Shown one piece after another: positions 53,046-62,300 of a stretch of DNA of 64,000 nt. The position numbers and the translations under genes are program-made. The DNA is from Bacteroidales bacterium (GTDB taxonomy: Bacteria > Bacteroidota > Bacteroidia > Bacteroidales > 4484-276): positions 28,539 to 92,538 of the forward strand of contig DASRND010000009.1 of NCBI GenBank assembly GCA_035647615.1. Reading direction: 5' to 3'. The notes under the pieces are model-generated. The model was not told where the DNA came from. It searched no databases and was given only the letters and a program-made list of their open reading frames with translations. Numbering within the stretch: the first letter of the stretch is position 1; the number at the start of each line of letters is the position of its first letter.

Positions 53046-54596
53046 TTACATCTTGAGCTCGTCGTTTTTACTATTAAAAAAATGATACTCCAGAAAATGG
53101 TGCGAGACGCTTGGCTTGATTTTGATGCACTGCTTGTAACGCCACATCCATTTCAACCGCAACGACGGAAATCCGATGGTAAGCTGAGCATGCACAAATG
53201 GATGAACCGTGATGCTAAGGTTCTTCTCATTTTGTTCCTGCAGCAGATATTGCAAATTATTTTCGATCTCATCCACAATGAGGATGGCGGCTTTACTTTC
53301 GCCGGTGCCATTACAAACGGGGCACTTTTCGAGTATCTGGATATTCATTGCCGGACGCACCCGCTGTCGTGTTATTTGCACCAGCCCAAACTTGCTGGGG
53401 GGCAAAATAGAATGCTTGGCTTTGTCTTTGTCCATCTCCTCTTTGATGTGCTGGAAGAGTTGCCGCCGGTGTTTTGCTTCGGTCATATCGATGAAGTCGA
53501 CCACGATGATGCCACCGATGTCGCGTAGGCGCAACTGACGGGCAATCTCGGTTGCGGCTTCCAGATTTACTTCCAGTGAATTGCTCTCCTGGTTTTTATC
53601 TTTGTTTACGCGGTGTCCCGAGTTGACGTCGACGGTGTGCATGGCCTCGGTTTGTTCGATGATCAGGTAAACACCGCTTTTGATGGTGACGATTTTCCCA
53701 AACGAATTTTTGACCTGCTTATCTACACCAAAATGTTCAAAGATAGGCTTGGCTCCGCTGTAATACTTAACGATACCGGCTTTTTCGGGCGCTATCTGTT
53801 TGATAAAAGCACGCACCTCGTCGGCCAGTGCCGCATCGTCGACGTGGATGTTGTTGAACGATTCGTTGAGGTGATCGCGCAGAATCGCGGAAGTGCGATC
53901 CAGCTCACTGACGATTTTGGTGGGTGGCTCAGCCTTGTTGAGTTTGTTGGCGATAATATCCCATTTGCTAAGCAAATCTTTAAGGTCGGCATCCAGATCG
54001 GCTACCAATTTATTTTCGGCAGCAGTGCGCACAATTACCCCAAAATTGTTGGGCTTGATACTTTTGATAAGCCTCTTCAGGCGCTTTCGCTCTTCAAGGC
54101 TGCGGATTTTCTGCGATATCGAAATTCGATCGGCCAACGGTACCAGCACCAGAAAGCGCCCGGCAAAACTTATCTCCGACGAAATACGCGGCCCTTTAGT
54201 GGAAATGGGTTCTTTGGCAATTTGCACCAGGATAGGCTGATTAACAGAGAATACATCTGAAATCTTTCCGGTTTTCTCGATATCAGGCTCCAGCCTGAAC
54301 TCACTCAATGGCACGTTGGGGATCCTGCCCGCACTGGCCAGTTTCGTGTATTTTATTAATGAACGCACCTGCGGACCCAGGTCGAGGTAGTGTAAAAAGG
54401 CATCTTTCTCGTAGCCAACATTTACAAATGCGGCATTAAGACCGGGCATGAGTTTTTTAACCTTGCCCAGATACACATCCCCTACCGAATATTTTTTGTT
54501 GGATTTTTCCTTTGTAAGCTCTACAAGATATTTATCCTCGAGTAACGCAATATCAACTCCGGCAGAATTCGAATTGATGATTAAATCCCTGTCCAC
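53046..54596 (-). CDS. rng: Ribonuclease G (RNase E/G family)
   Basis: The 516-residue protein has an N-terminal S1 domain (about 37-125: VGDVYLGKVKKLMPGLNAAF, FVNVGYEKDAF). The catalytic core carries metal-binding acids in TVDVNSGHR and IIVVDFIDM. The zinc-link motif CPVCNGTG is near 425. It has the length of RNase G and lacks the long RNase E tail. It processes rRNA and degrades mRNA. Confidence 0.93.
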   Translation of the reverse strand: MDRDLIINSNSAGVDIALLEDKYLVELTKEKSNKKYSVGDVYLGKVKKLMPGLNAAFVNVGYEKDAFLHYLDLGPQVRSLIKYTKLASAGRIPNVPLSEFRLEPDIEKTGKISDVFSVNQPILVQIAKEPISTKGPRISSEISFAGRFLVLVPLADRISISQKIRSLEERKRLKRLIKSIKPNNFGVIVRTAAENKLVADLDADLKDLLSKWDIIANKLNKAEPPTKIVSELDRTSAILRDHLNESFNNIHVDDAALADEVRAFIKQIAPEKAGIVKYYSGAKPIFEHFGVDKQVKNSFGKIVTIKSGVYLIIEQTEAMHTVDVNSGHRVNKDKNQESNSLEVNLEAATEIARQLRLRDIGGIIVVDFIDMTEAKHRRQLFQHIKEEMDKDKAKHSILPPSKFGLVQITRQRVRPAMNIQILEKCPVCNGTGESKAAILIVDEIENNLQYLLQEQNEKNLSITVHPFVHAQLTIGFPSLRLKWMWRYKQCIKIKPSVSHHFLEYHFFNSKNDELKM

Positions 54597-54666
54597 GCTT
54601 TGTGCAATTTGGTAATACGCATCAGAAGTCTTTTCGTTGGCAACTTGTCGGCTTTCTTTTTAAAAA

Positions 54667-54716
54667 AAAAATTATTACACCATGCCATCACACAATGACA
54701 TCATGTAATAATTTTT
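54667..54716 (-). terminator. Terminator of the 31-residue gene and HU operon
   Basis: ATTATTACA and TGTAATAAT form a perfect 9 bp stem with flanking A and T runs (AAAAA/TTTTT). It lies downstream of the 31-residue gene on the minus strand, and before rng in that direction. Confidence 0.65.
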
Positions 54717-54731
54717 ACGACAAGTTAAAAA

Positions 54732-54827
54732 TTATTTCTTTTTATTTTTATGTCTGTTTTTCCGTAGGCGTTTTTTGCGCTTGTGGGTCGACATTTTATG
54801 TCTTTTTCTTTTTTTTCCGCTTGGCAT
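54732..54827 (-). CDS. 31-residue AURKAIP1/COX24-type basic protein
   Basis: From the ATG at 54827 the minus strand encodes MPSGKKRKRHKM, then STHKRKKRLRKNRHKNKKK: 31 residues, more than half Lys or Arg. It matches the short AURKAIP1/COX24-domain proteins conserved in Bacteroidetes, related to mitochondrial small-subunit protein mS38 and probably ribosome-bound. It begins 14 bp after the HU stop and is followed by a terminator, so HU and this gene form a small operon. Confidence 0.85.
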   Translation of the reverse strand: MPSGKKRKRHKMSTHKRKKRLRKNRHKNKKK

Positions 54828-54841
54828 TTTGTGCGTCCTTT

Positions 54842-55132
54842 CTATTTTATGTTTACGTTCTCTTTAACTTCGTTTACAAATGATTTTGCAGGCTTGAAGG
54901 TGGGGATGTTGTGAGCAGGGATGATGATGGTGGTGTTTTTAGAGATGTTACGCCCTGTTTTTTCAGCTCTTCTTTTGATTGTAAAACTACCAAATCCTCT
55001 CAGGTAGACATTTTCACCACTGGTCATCGAATTCTTGATAGATTCCATAAAGGCTTCAATGGTGGTTTGAACAACTAGTTTTTCTATTCCTGTTTTATTT
55101 GCAATCTCTGCTACAATTTCGGCTTTTGTCAT
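54842..55132 (-). CDS. HU/IHF family DNA-binding protein
   Basis: The 96-residue protein has the full HU fold: MTKAEIVAEIANKTG, the FMESIKNSMTSGENVYLRGF core, GSFTIKRRAEKTGRN and the IPAHNIPTFKPAK beta-arm end. It bends and compacts DNA as a dimer. It has its own promoter and is followed by the 31-residue gene. Confidence 0.95.
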   Translation of the reverse strand: MTKAEIVAEIANKTGIEKLVVQTTIEAFMESIKNSMTSGENVYLRGFGSFTIKRRAEKTGRNISKNTTIIIPAHNIPTFKPAKSFVNEVKENVNIK

Positions 55133-55176
55133 AATTCTACTTAATGTTTTGATTGTTAGATTTGTAAATAGGGGTG

Positions 55177-55184
55177 CAAATATA
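55177..55184 (-). promoter_or_regulatory. -7 element of the HU operon
   Basis: The minus strand reads TATATTTG, an exact TAnnTTTG match, 45 bp before the HU ATG. Confidence 0.55.
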
Positions 55185-55259
55185 TTATTTTTTTCTTTAA
55201 GCCATCATTTTGTGAAATTTTTAAAAAAATGATTATCAGCCAAATAGTCCCCGATTTTT

Positions 55260-55267
55260 TAATTTTG
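55260..55267 (+). promoter_or_regulatory. -7 element upstream of mutY
   Basis: TAATTTTG matches TAnnTTTG, 105 bp before the mutY ATG. No SD-like sequence precedes that ATG. Confidence 0.35.
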
Positions 55268-55371
55268 CCATCTCACAGCTCAATTCTATTCATATTAATA
55301 ATCAAGCTGTTGAACAAAATAACAATTTACACATTTTTATCGTTCTGCCCACTACCAATAACCCATACAGA

Positions 55372-56445
55372 ATGCCCGATATCCAACGATTGCTTACATG
55401 GTACCACCAGCACCGCCGCGATTTACCCTGGCGACAAACCAGCGATCCCTACAAAATTTGGCTCTCCGAAGTGATCCTGCAACAAACACGCGTCAGGCAA
55501 GGACTGCAATATTATCATGACTTTGTCGAGCAGTATCCTACAGTTCAGGCATTGGCTGCTGCCAGTATCGACGACGTTCTAAAGCTTTGGCAGGGGCTGG
55601 GTTACTACACACGTGCGCGCAACCTGCACGCTGCTGCACAAATTATCGTACAAAAACATAGCGGTATCCTCCCCGACAATCACCACGATCTGCTGCAGCT
55701 TCCCGGCATTGGACCCTACACCGCGGCAGCCATCGCTTCGATAGCTTTCGGCGAGCGTCAAGCGGCCATCGATGGAAACGTATTGCGCGTGGTAAGCCGC
55801 TGGTTTGCTGTGCACGAACCCATCGACAGCCCGGCAGGAATTAAAATAGTAAAGGAGCTGGTGAAGCAGCTCATGCCCATGGAAGCACCCGGCACCTTCA
55901 ACGAGGCAATGATGGAATTTGGCGCATGCTATTGCATCCCGACCAATCCCGACTGCAGCCAGTGCATCTTTGCCCACCAGTGCGCAGCATATCAGCAAAA
56001 GCTTGTAAAAAAGCTGCCGGTAAAAAAGCCCAAAGTCAAAGTACGACACCGCACCTTTTATTATATGGTGGTGCTTCACAAAAACCAGGATGAGCCATCA
56101 GTGTTACTCACCAAACGTGCTGCCGGCGACATCTGGCAAGGACTTTACACCTTTCCGGTGATAGAAACACAAACGGAAATACCGCCGGAACAACTGCTTG
56201 CACTTCCTGAATGGCGGAGCATTTTACCCACCAACGACTTTGTTGTGACGCACACAAGCAAACTTTACACACATCAGCTAACGCACCAACGGCTCCACGC
56301 TCGATTTGTGATAGTAGAGGCGAATGGGGATTTCGGGTCGGAGCACGATACAAAATTCAGCTCTGTAAGGCTGGACCAACTGCACCAATTTGCAGTACCT
56401 CGTCTCATCGATCGCTTCCTGGTGGACTACTTCAAGGTATCTTGA
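55372..56445 (+). CDS. mutY: A/G-specific adenine DNA glycosylase
   Basis: The 357-residue protein has a helix-hairpin-helix domain (LLQLPGIGPYTAAAIASIAF, with catalytic Asp in AAIDGNVLRV). The [4Fe-4S] loop is C-x6-C-x2-C-x5-C (CIPTNPDCSQCIFAHQC). A NUDIX-like C-terminal domain recognises 8-oxoG. It removes adenine opposite 8-oxoguanine. Confidence 0.95.
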   Translation: MPDIQRLLTWYHQHRRDLPWRQTSDPYKIWLSEVILQQTRVRQGLQYYHDFVEQYPTVQALAAASIDDVLKLWQGLGYYTRARNLHAAAQIIVQKHSGILPDNHHDLLQLPGIGPYTAAAIASIAFGERQAAIDGNVLRVVSRWFAVHEPIDSPAGIKIVKELVKQLMPMEAPGTFNEAMMEFGACYCIPTNPDCSQCIFAHQCAAYQQKLVKKLPVKKPKVKVRHRTFYYMVVLHKNQDEPSVLLTKRAAGDIWQGLYTFPVIETQTEIPPEQLLALPEWRSILPTNDFVVTHTSKLYTHQLTHQRLHARFVIVEANGDFGSEHDTKFSSVRLDQLHQFAVPRLIDRFLVDYFKVS

Positions 56446-56476
56446 TGTTTTATTAGCAATTATGCATGATTAGTTG

Positions 56477-56484
56477 TAAATTTG
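56477..56484 (+). promoter_or_regulatory. -7 element of fbaA
   Basis: TAAATTTG is an exact TAnnTTTG match, 42 bp before the fbaA ATG. Confidence 0.55.
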
Positions 56485-56526
56485 CAATCTAAAATCCTTA
56501 TTTTCAAACTTTAAATAATTGTAATT

Positions 56527-57606
56527 ATGGCAGATAAAGTATTAGAAGTAGTAAAAGCCGGTGTAGTTTCTGGCGACGACGTACAGAAGATTTTCGAGAT
56601 AGCCCGGCGCAAGCATTTTGCCCTCCCTGCTGTAAACGTGGTAGGGACCAACTCTGTGAATGCCGTGATGGAAGCAGCCGCTAAAGCCAAGTCGCCGGTA
56701 ATTATTCAGTTTTCTAATGGTGGTGCCGTTTTTTATGCCGGCAAAAGCATCTCCAACGAAAACCAGCAGGCCGCCATCCTCGGAGCTGTGAGTGGTGCTA
56801 TGCACGTACACAAGTTGGCCGCAATCTATGGGGTGCCAGTAATTCTGCACACCGACCATGCCGCCAAAAAACTGCTTCCCTGGATCGACGGACTGCTCGA
56901 CGAAGGTGAAAAGTTTTACAAGCAGCACGGCAAACCGTTGTTCAGCTCCCACATGCTCGACCTGAGCGAAGAGTCGCTGGAAGATAATATCGCCATCAGC
57001 AAAAAATATCTTGAGCGCATGAAGAAAATGGACATGACCCTCGAAATAGAGCTGGGCATCACCGGCGGCGAAGAAGACGGCGTGGACAACACGAGCGTAG
57101 ATAGTTCGCGACTCTACACCCAGCCCAAAGAGGTGGCCTACGCTTATGAGCAACTCAAACTGGTAAGCAACCGCTTTACCATTGCCGCTTCCTTTGGTAA
57201 TGTGCACGGCGTGTACAAGCCCGGCAATATAAAACTAGAACCGATTATCCTGAAAAATTCGCAGAAATACATCCAGGAGAAACTCCACACCGAACCCAAT
57301 CCTGTCAACTTTGTATTTCATGGCGGCAGCGGTTCATCGCAGGAGCATATCCGCGAAGCAATCGGTTATGGTGTTGTAAAAATGAACATCGACACCGACA
57401 CCCAATGGGCTACCTGGGAAGGTGTGATGAATTATTACAAGAAAAAGGAACATTTCCTGCAGGGGCAAATCGGAAACCCCGAAGGCGAAGATAAACCCAA
57501 CAAGAAATATTACGACCCACGCAAGTGGCTGCGCGAAGGCGAGCAAAGCATGATCAACCGTCTTGAGATTGCCTTTGACGATCTCAACAGCAAAAACTCG
57601 CTGTAG
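56527..57606 (+). CDS. fbaA: Class II fructose-bisphosphate aldolase
   Basis: This 359-residue zinc enzyme has VILHTDHAAKKLLPWIDGLL (zinc His and catalytic Asp), LEIELGITGGEEDGVDN, and the phosphate-binding VFHGGSGSSQEHI and GVVKMNIDTDTQWA. The length matches the FbaA (class IIA) branch. It acts in glycolysis and gluconeogenesis. It has its own promoter and a strong terminator. Confidence 0.96.
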   Translation: MADKVLEVVKAGVVSGDDVQKIFEIARRKHFALPAVNVVGTNSVNAVMEAAAKAKSPVIIQFSNGGAVFYAGKSISNENQQAAILGAVSGAMHVHKLAAIYGVPVILHTDHAAKKLLPWIDGLLDEGEKFYKQHGKPLFSSHMLDLSEESLEDNIAISKKYLERMKKMDMTLEIELGITGGEEDGVDNTSVDSSRLYTQPKEVAYAYEQLKLVSNRFTIAASFGNVHGVYKPGNIKLEPIILKNSQKYIQEKLHTEPNPVNFVFHGGSGSSQEHIREAIGYGVVKMNIDTDTQWATWEGVMNYYKKKEHFLQGQIGNPEGEDKPNKKYYDPRKWLREGEQSMINRLEIAFDDLNSKNSL

Positions 57607-57633
57607 CATTTTCATTAAACTCTAAATTAAAAA

Positions 57634-57667
57634 AACCCGCATCAACGAATGATGCGGGTTTTTTTGT
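57634..57667. terminator. Strong bidirectional terminator after fbaA
   Basis: AACCCGCATC (57634-57643) pairs perfectly with GATGCGGGTT (57651-57660). There is an A-run before and a T-run after, so it works for fbaA and for the convergent gene ending at 57718. Confidence 0.9.
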
Positions 57668-57717
57668 AGGACTGAATTGTGGGGTTAGTTGCTCCACTTT
57701 TTTGATACTCGTAATTT

Positions 57718-58320
57718 CTATTCTGCTACTGCCATAATGCCGCGTATCGGGATTTTGTCGAGCATGGCGGTTACCTGGTTTTCATCTTCGATGCCGGTAA
57801 CTGTGAATGTGAACAAGGTATTTCCAAAAACCAGTTGCACATCGTAGCTTACCAATTGCTCTTGCTCTGCCGGCGTTTTTGTGAGCAGGGCTTTTTGGCC
57901 ATCAATCTTGATACGTTTTTGGTTGGGGTCGGAATTCAGAAAAGCGGGCATGTTCAGCAGTATGTTGATGGCGGACAGAAATGGCGAATCACTCACGATC
58001 TCTACTTCGGCGTGATTTACTTCGGCTTTGTAGTGGCGGCTTACAAATAATCCGGCGAAAGCTGTATTCATTCCGGTAACGTTGTCGCTTTCAGCAATAG
58101 CGGCCATGTCGCCCAGTTGCTGCGGCATCATCTCCAGGATGTCGCGCCCGATGGCCTGGTTGATTCCGTTGAGCGCTTGTTGCAATGCAAAGCGGGCATC
58201 TTCCAGATTTCCGCTTTTGTAGGCGCCGGCAGCCTCATCGAGCAGTGCCGGAACCTCCTGGCTTCGCGCTTGCAGCGCTACCATTAATACAATCGAAAGT
58301 ATGAGGGTTATTTTTTTCAT
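57718..58320 (-). CDS. Secreted protein of unknown function, paralogue of the upstream gene
   Basis: The 200-residue protein has a signal peptide (1-21) and a TPR-like hairpin (LLDEAAGAYKSGNLEDARFA). The rest is a mixed domain with LEMMPQQLGDMAAIAESDNV, then AFAGLFVSRHYK, then KRIKIDGQKALL. Block order and spacing match the gene at 58317-59087, so the two are diverged tandem duplicates. They overlap by 4 bp (ATGA), indicating coupling. I do not recognise a named family. Confidence 0.8.
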   Translation of the reverse strand: MKKITLILSIVLMVALQARSQEVPALLDEAAGAYKSGNLEDARFALQQALNGINQAIGRDILEMMPQQLGDMAAIAESDNVTGMNTAFAGLFVSRHYKAEVNHAEVEIVSDSPFLSAINILLNMPAFLNSDPNQKRIKIDGQKALLTKTPAEQEQLVSYDVQLVFGNTLFTFTVTGIEDENQVTAMLDKIPIRGIMAVAE

Positions 58321-59087
58321 TGTTCACCTAGCTCCTTTTTAATGTTTCCAATATTAATCTCTTTGGATGAATTCATCATCTCGTTTTCGTCGGCGTAATT
58401 GATGCCTTCGGTTATCAGTATCGACGATTGTCCGAAAGGAACGCTGAGTTTGTACCCCGAATACTCGTCGTATTCGAGCACGGCGCGTTTTCCGTCGAAG
58501 GTGACGATCTTGCGGTTGTCGTCGTCTGAAGTTTGATACATCCCACCGGCCGAGGAAAGGTATATTCCGGCGGCAGAAAGAAGAGCTCCATCATTGCCCA
58601 CGGTAACTTTAAACTGCTTGTCGTCCTGGCGGTAGGTGCGCTCGATGAAAAGCCCTACAAATCCTATCCCGGTGCTGGCCACATTATCTTCCTCTTTTAC
58701 GGCGGGCAACCCGTTGATAGTTTCGGGAAATCCTTCCAGGATTTTTTCACCAATCTCCATCTCTATGCCGAGGATGGCCTGGCGCAATCCAAACCGGGCA
58801 TCGCTGTATTTCTTATTTCCAAAAGCAGCATCAGCCTGATCGATGCTGGCCAGCACATCGGGTGCTTCGGTGGTGAGCCCCGCGCCTTTGGTGTTGGAGG
58901 GCCGGTTGGCATCGTTGCTGCCACCATAGCTACCTTGTTGTTGCTCAGTACCAAAAACCTCCTCCACGGCTTTGTTTTCAGCCTTTTCTTTAAGCTTTCT
59001 GATTAAACTGCCCTGCCCGAACGCGGGCTGCCAGGCAAAACATCCTGCCAGAAGCAACAGGAATACGTATTTACTTAATGATTTCAT
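58317..59087 (-). CDS. Secreted protein of unknown function, longer paralogue
   Basis: The 256-residue protein has a signal peptide (1-24) and a charged linker (LIRKLKEKAENKAVEEVFG; GSYGGSNDANRPSN). The domain shared with the downstream gene follows: IDQADAAFGNKKYSDARFGL, LEGFPETINGLPAVKEEDNV, GFVGLFIERTYR, KIVTFDGKRAVLEY. It lies upstream of and is coupled to its paralogue. No enzyme motif is visible; a periplasmic pair or hetero-oligomer is one possibility. Confidence 0.8.
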   Translation of the reverse strand: MKSLSKYVFLLLLAGCFAWQPAFGQGSLIRKLKEKAENKAVEEVFGTEQQQGSYGGSNDANRPSNTKGAGLTTEAPDVLASIDQADAAFGNKKYSDARFGLRQAILGIEMEIGEKILEGFPETINGLPAVKEEDNVASTGIGFVGLFIERTYRQDDKQFKVTVGNDGALLSAAGIYLSSAGGMYQTSDDDNRKIVTFDGKRAVLEYDEYSGYKLSVPFGQSSILITEGINYADENEMMNSSKEINIGNIKKELGEQ

Positions 59088-59273
59088 AACTTAGAATTTT
59101 TTAATTACTTCGCGAAAATAGAATTTCTCATTTAAAAACAAATACTTAAAATTATTTTTCGTTGTCAAGATGCCTGTTTTTGCCGCTGCCTGATTGTGTT
59201 TTACAAATATCTTTTAAGATTTTGACCCGGGGGCATTAGAAATTTTCTGATGACCTGCAAAAATAAACTTTAG

Positions 59274-59281
59274 TACATTTG
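59274..59281 (+). promoter_or_regulatory. -7 element of the tandem peptidase gene
   Basis: TACATTTG is an exact TAnnTTTG match, 39 bp before the ATG at 59321. The rest of 59088-59320 is AT-rich and shows nothing else. Confidence 0.5.
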
Positions 59282-59320
59282 TTAAAATTTTTAAATACTC
59301 ATCTATAACTACATTTTATA

Positions 59321-62300
59321 ATGAAAAATGTTCTACTGACAATGCTTTTTTTATGCAGCATTTTGGCTGGCTTTGGCCAACCGGCTACTTTTGACCTGCG
59401 TAATGTGAATGGCGTAAACTACGTAACCAGTGTAAAAAATCAGCAAGGTGGCACCTGCTGGACACATGGTGCCTATTCGGCTATGGAAGGCAACCTGATG
59501 ATGACCGGGGTCTGGACGGCTGCCGGCGAAACCGGCGAACCCGACCTGGCCGAGTACCACCTCGATTGGTGGAACGGTTTTAACCAGCACAACAACGACG
59601 ATATGAATCCTCCTTCGGGCAGCGGCCTGGAAGTGCATAATGGCGGCGACTACCGCGTTACCAGCGCTTACCTCTCACGCAACGAAGGTGCAGTGCGCGA
59701 TATCGACGCGCCATCCTTCAATACACCGCCTGCTCGCACCAGCGACACCTATCATTACTACTATCCGCGACATATCGAGTGGTACACCATGGACCAAAAT
59801 CTGAATGGCATCAATCTGATAAAAAATAAAATAATGGAATATGGCGTGCTGGGCACCTGCATGTGCTACAGCGGTAGCTATATGAGTAATTACGTTCATT
59901 ATCAGCCGCCCACCAGCAACGAAGACCCAAACCATGCTGTGGCTATTGTAGGCTGGGACGACACCAAAGTGACGCAGGCTCCGCAGCCGGGCGCCTGGAT
60001 TGTAAAAAACTCCTGGGGCGGCTCTTGGGGACTCAGTGGCTACTTCTGGATTTCGTATTACGACAAACATGCTTGCCGCGAACCCCAGATGGGAGCTATC
60101 TCTTTTCAGGAAGTAGAACCATTGCAATATGAGCACACCTATTATCACGACTACCACGGCTGGCGCGACGAGCTGGAATCAGCAACCGAAGCTTTCAATG
60201 CTTTTACGGCTGATGGCGCTCAGATTCTTAAAGCGGTTAGCTTTTTCACCGCTGCGCACGATGTGGATTATGTTGTAAAAATCTACGGCACTTTTACAGG
60301 TGGTAATTTAACAAATCTCCTCTCGACACAAACCGGGCATTTCGACTATTCCGGCTTTCACACCGTCGATCTTTCTCAGGCTGTTAACCTCACCGCAGGG
60401 CAGAACTTCTATGTTTATCTGAGCCTCTCGGACGGCGGACATCCATACGACCGGACAAGCGACGTACCCGTGCTGCTTGGCGCAAGCTACCGAACCATTG
60501 TAGAATCGGCCGCCGCACCCGGACAGAGCTTTTATAACGATGGAAAATCGTGGAATGATTTTTATGATTACAACGATCCTTCCGGCTTTCAGCACACCGG
60601 CAACTTCTGCATCAAAGCACTGACGGTAGACGGACAGATGACCCTACCCTCTTCCTTCGACCTTCGCAACGTGAACGGCGTAAGCTACGTCACCAGCGTT
60701 AAAAATCAGCAGGGCGGCACCTGCTGGACGCACGGCTCGTCGGGCGCGATGGAAGGCAACCTGCTGATGACCGGCAACTGGGCAGATGCCGGCGAAACCG
60801 GAGAGCCAGCTTTGGCCGCCTACCACCTCGACTGGTGGAATGGTTTCAATGACCATTACAACGAAGACCTTGATCCTCCCTCCGGCAGTGGCCTGGAAGT
60901 GCATCAGGGTGGCGACTATCGCGTTACTACCGCTTACCTCTCACGTGGCGAAGGTTCTACCCGTGCAATCGACGGCAACACCTTCTCCTCACCGCCAGAG
61001 CGCAACCTCGATACTTATCACAAATATTACCCGCGCGATGTGGAGTGGTATGTGGCCGGACCCAACCTGGAAAACATCGATCTGCTCAAAACTAAGATCA
61101 TGGAAAATGGCGTAATGGCTACCTGCATGTGCTACGACGGCGCATTTATTTCGGGTACGATTCATTACCAGCCGCCAACAAGCAATGTGCTGCCCAATCA
61201 CTCAGTCGCCATTGTAGGATGGGACGACGACAAGGTTACACAGGCGCCGCTGCCGGGTGCGTGGATTGTAAAGAATTCATGGGGAGCCAGCTGGGGACAG
61301 AGCGGTTATTTCTGGATTTCGTATTACGACAAATGGGCCGGCCAGGAACCGCAGATGGGCGCCATATCGTTTATTGATGTGGAGCCGATGGAATATACCC
61401 AAATCTATTACCACGACTACCATGGCTGGCGCGACGAACTGGAATCAGCAACCGAAGCTTTCAATGCTTTTACTGCTGTTTCGGGCGACGTGATTTCGGC
61501 AGTCAACTTTTTCACAGCAGCTGATAACGTAAACTATACCGTTAAAATCTATAGCGACTTTAACAATGGTGAGCTACAAAATCTGCTCTCATCGAAATCG
61601 GGCTTCTATGCCCACACCGGCTTGCACACTGTCAATCTTGATACACCGGTGGAAGTGAGTCAGGGAGATAATTTTTACGTTTATGTAAGTTTGTCTGACG
61701 GAGGCCACCCGTACGATCGCACCAGCGACGTACCCGTGCTGTTGGGTGCCAGCTATCGTACCATTGTCGAATCCACCGCTGCCGAAGGTGAGAGTTATTA
61801 CAAATCAGGCAGCACCTGGCTCGACTTTTATAATTATAACGATCCTTCCGGATTCCAGCATTCAGGTAACTTCTGTATAAAAGCGCTGGCAAAAACTTCT
61901 TATGCCATCAACATGGGCAGCATCGAAATTTCAGATCCTGAAGGAAACGGAAACGGCCGCCTTGATCCGGGCGAGACTGTGGACGTGAAAATTACCATCA
62001 AAAACGGAGGATTGTACGACCTTACACAGCTTACAGCGCAATACACCACCAACGATCCTTTCGTAACCATCAACAACGGCACCGCCACATTACAAACTGT
62101 AGAACCCGGTGAAGCAAAGGTGGTGGTTTTCAATATCACCGCCAGCGCAGCTACACCCACGAGCCACAATATTGCGGGCGAGCTAAACATAAACTGCACC
62201 AGCAATAACAACACGCAACAATATGCTTTTGATGTGGATATCCTGGCTGGAGCCGATGTGGAAGACTTCGAGACAGGCGATTTTTCGCAACACGATTGGG

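Noticed and set aside
54602..54883. 93-codon Phe/Tyr-rich plus-strand frame
   Set aside because: It is the complement of the 31-residue basic gene and its terminator; Lys-rich codons read backwards give Phe runs.
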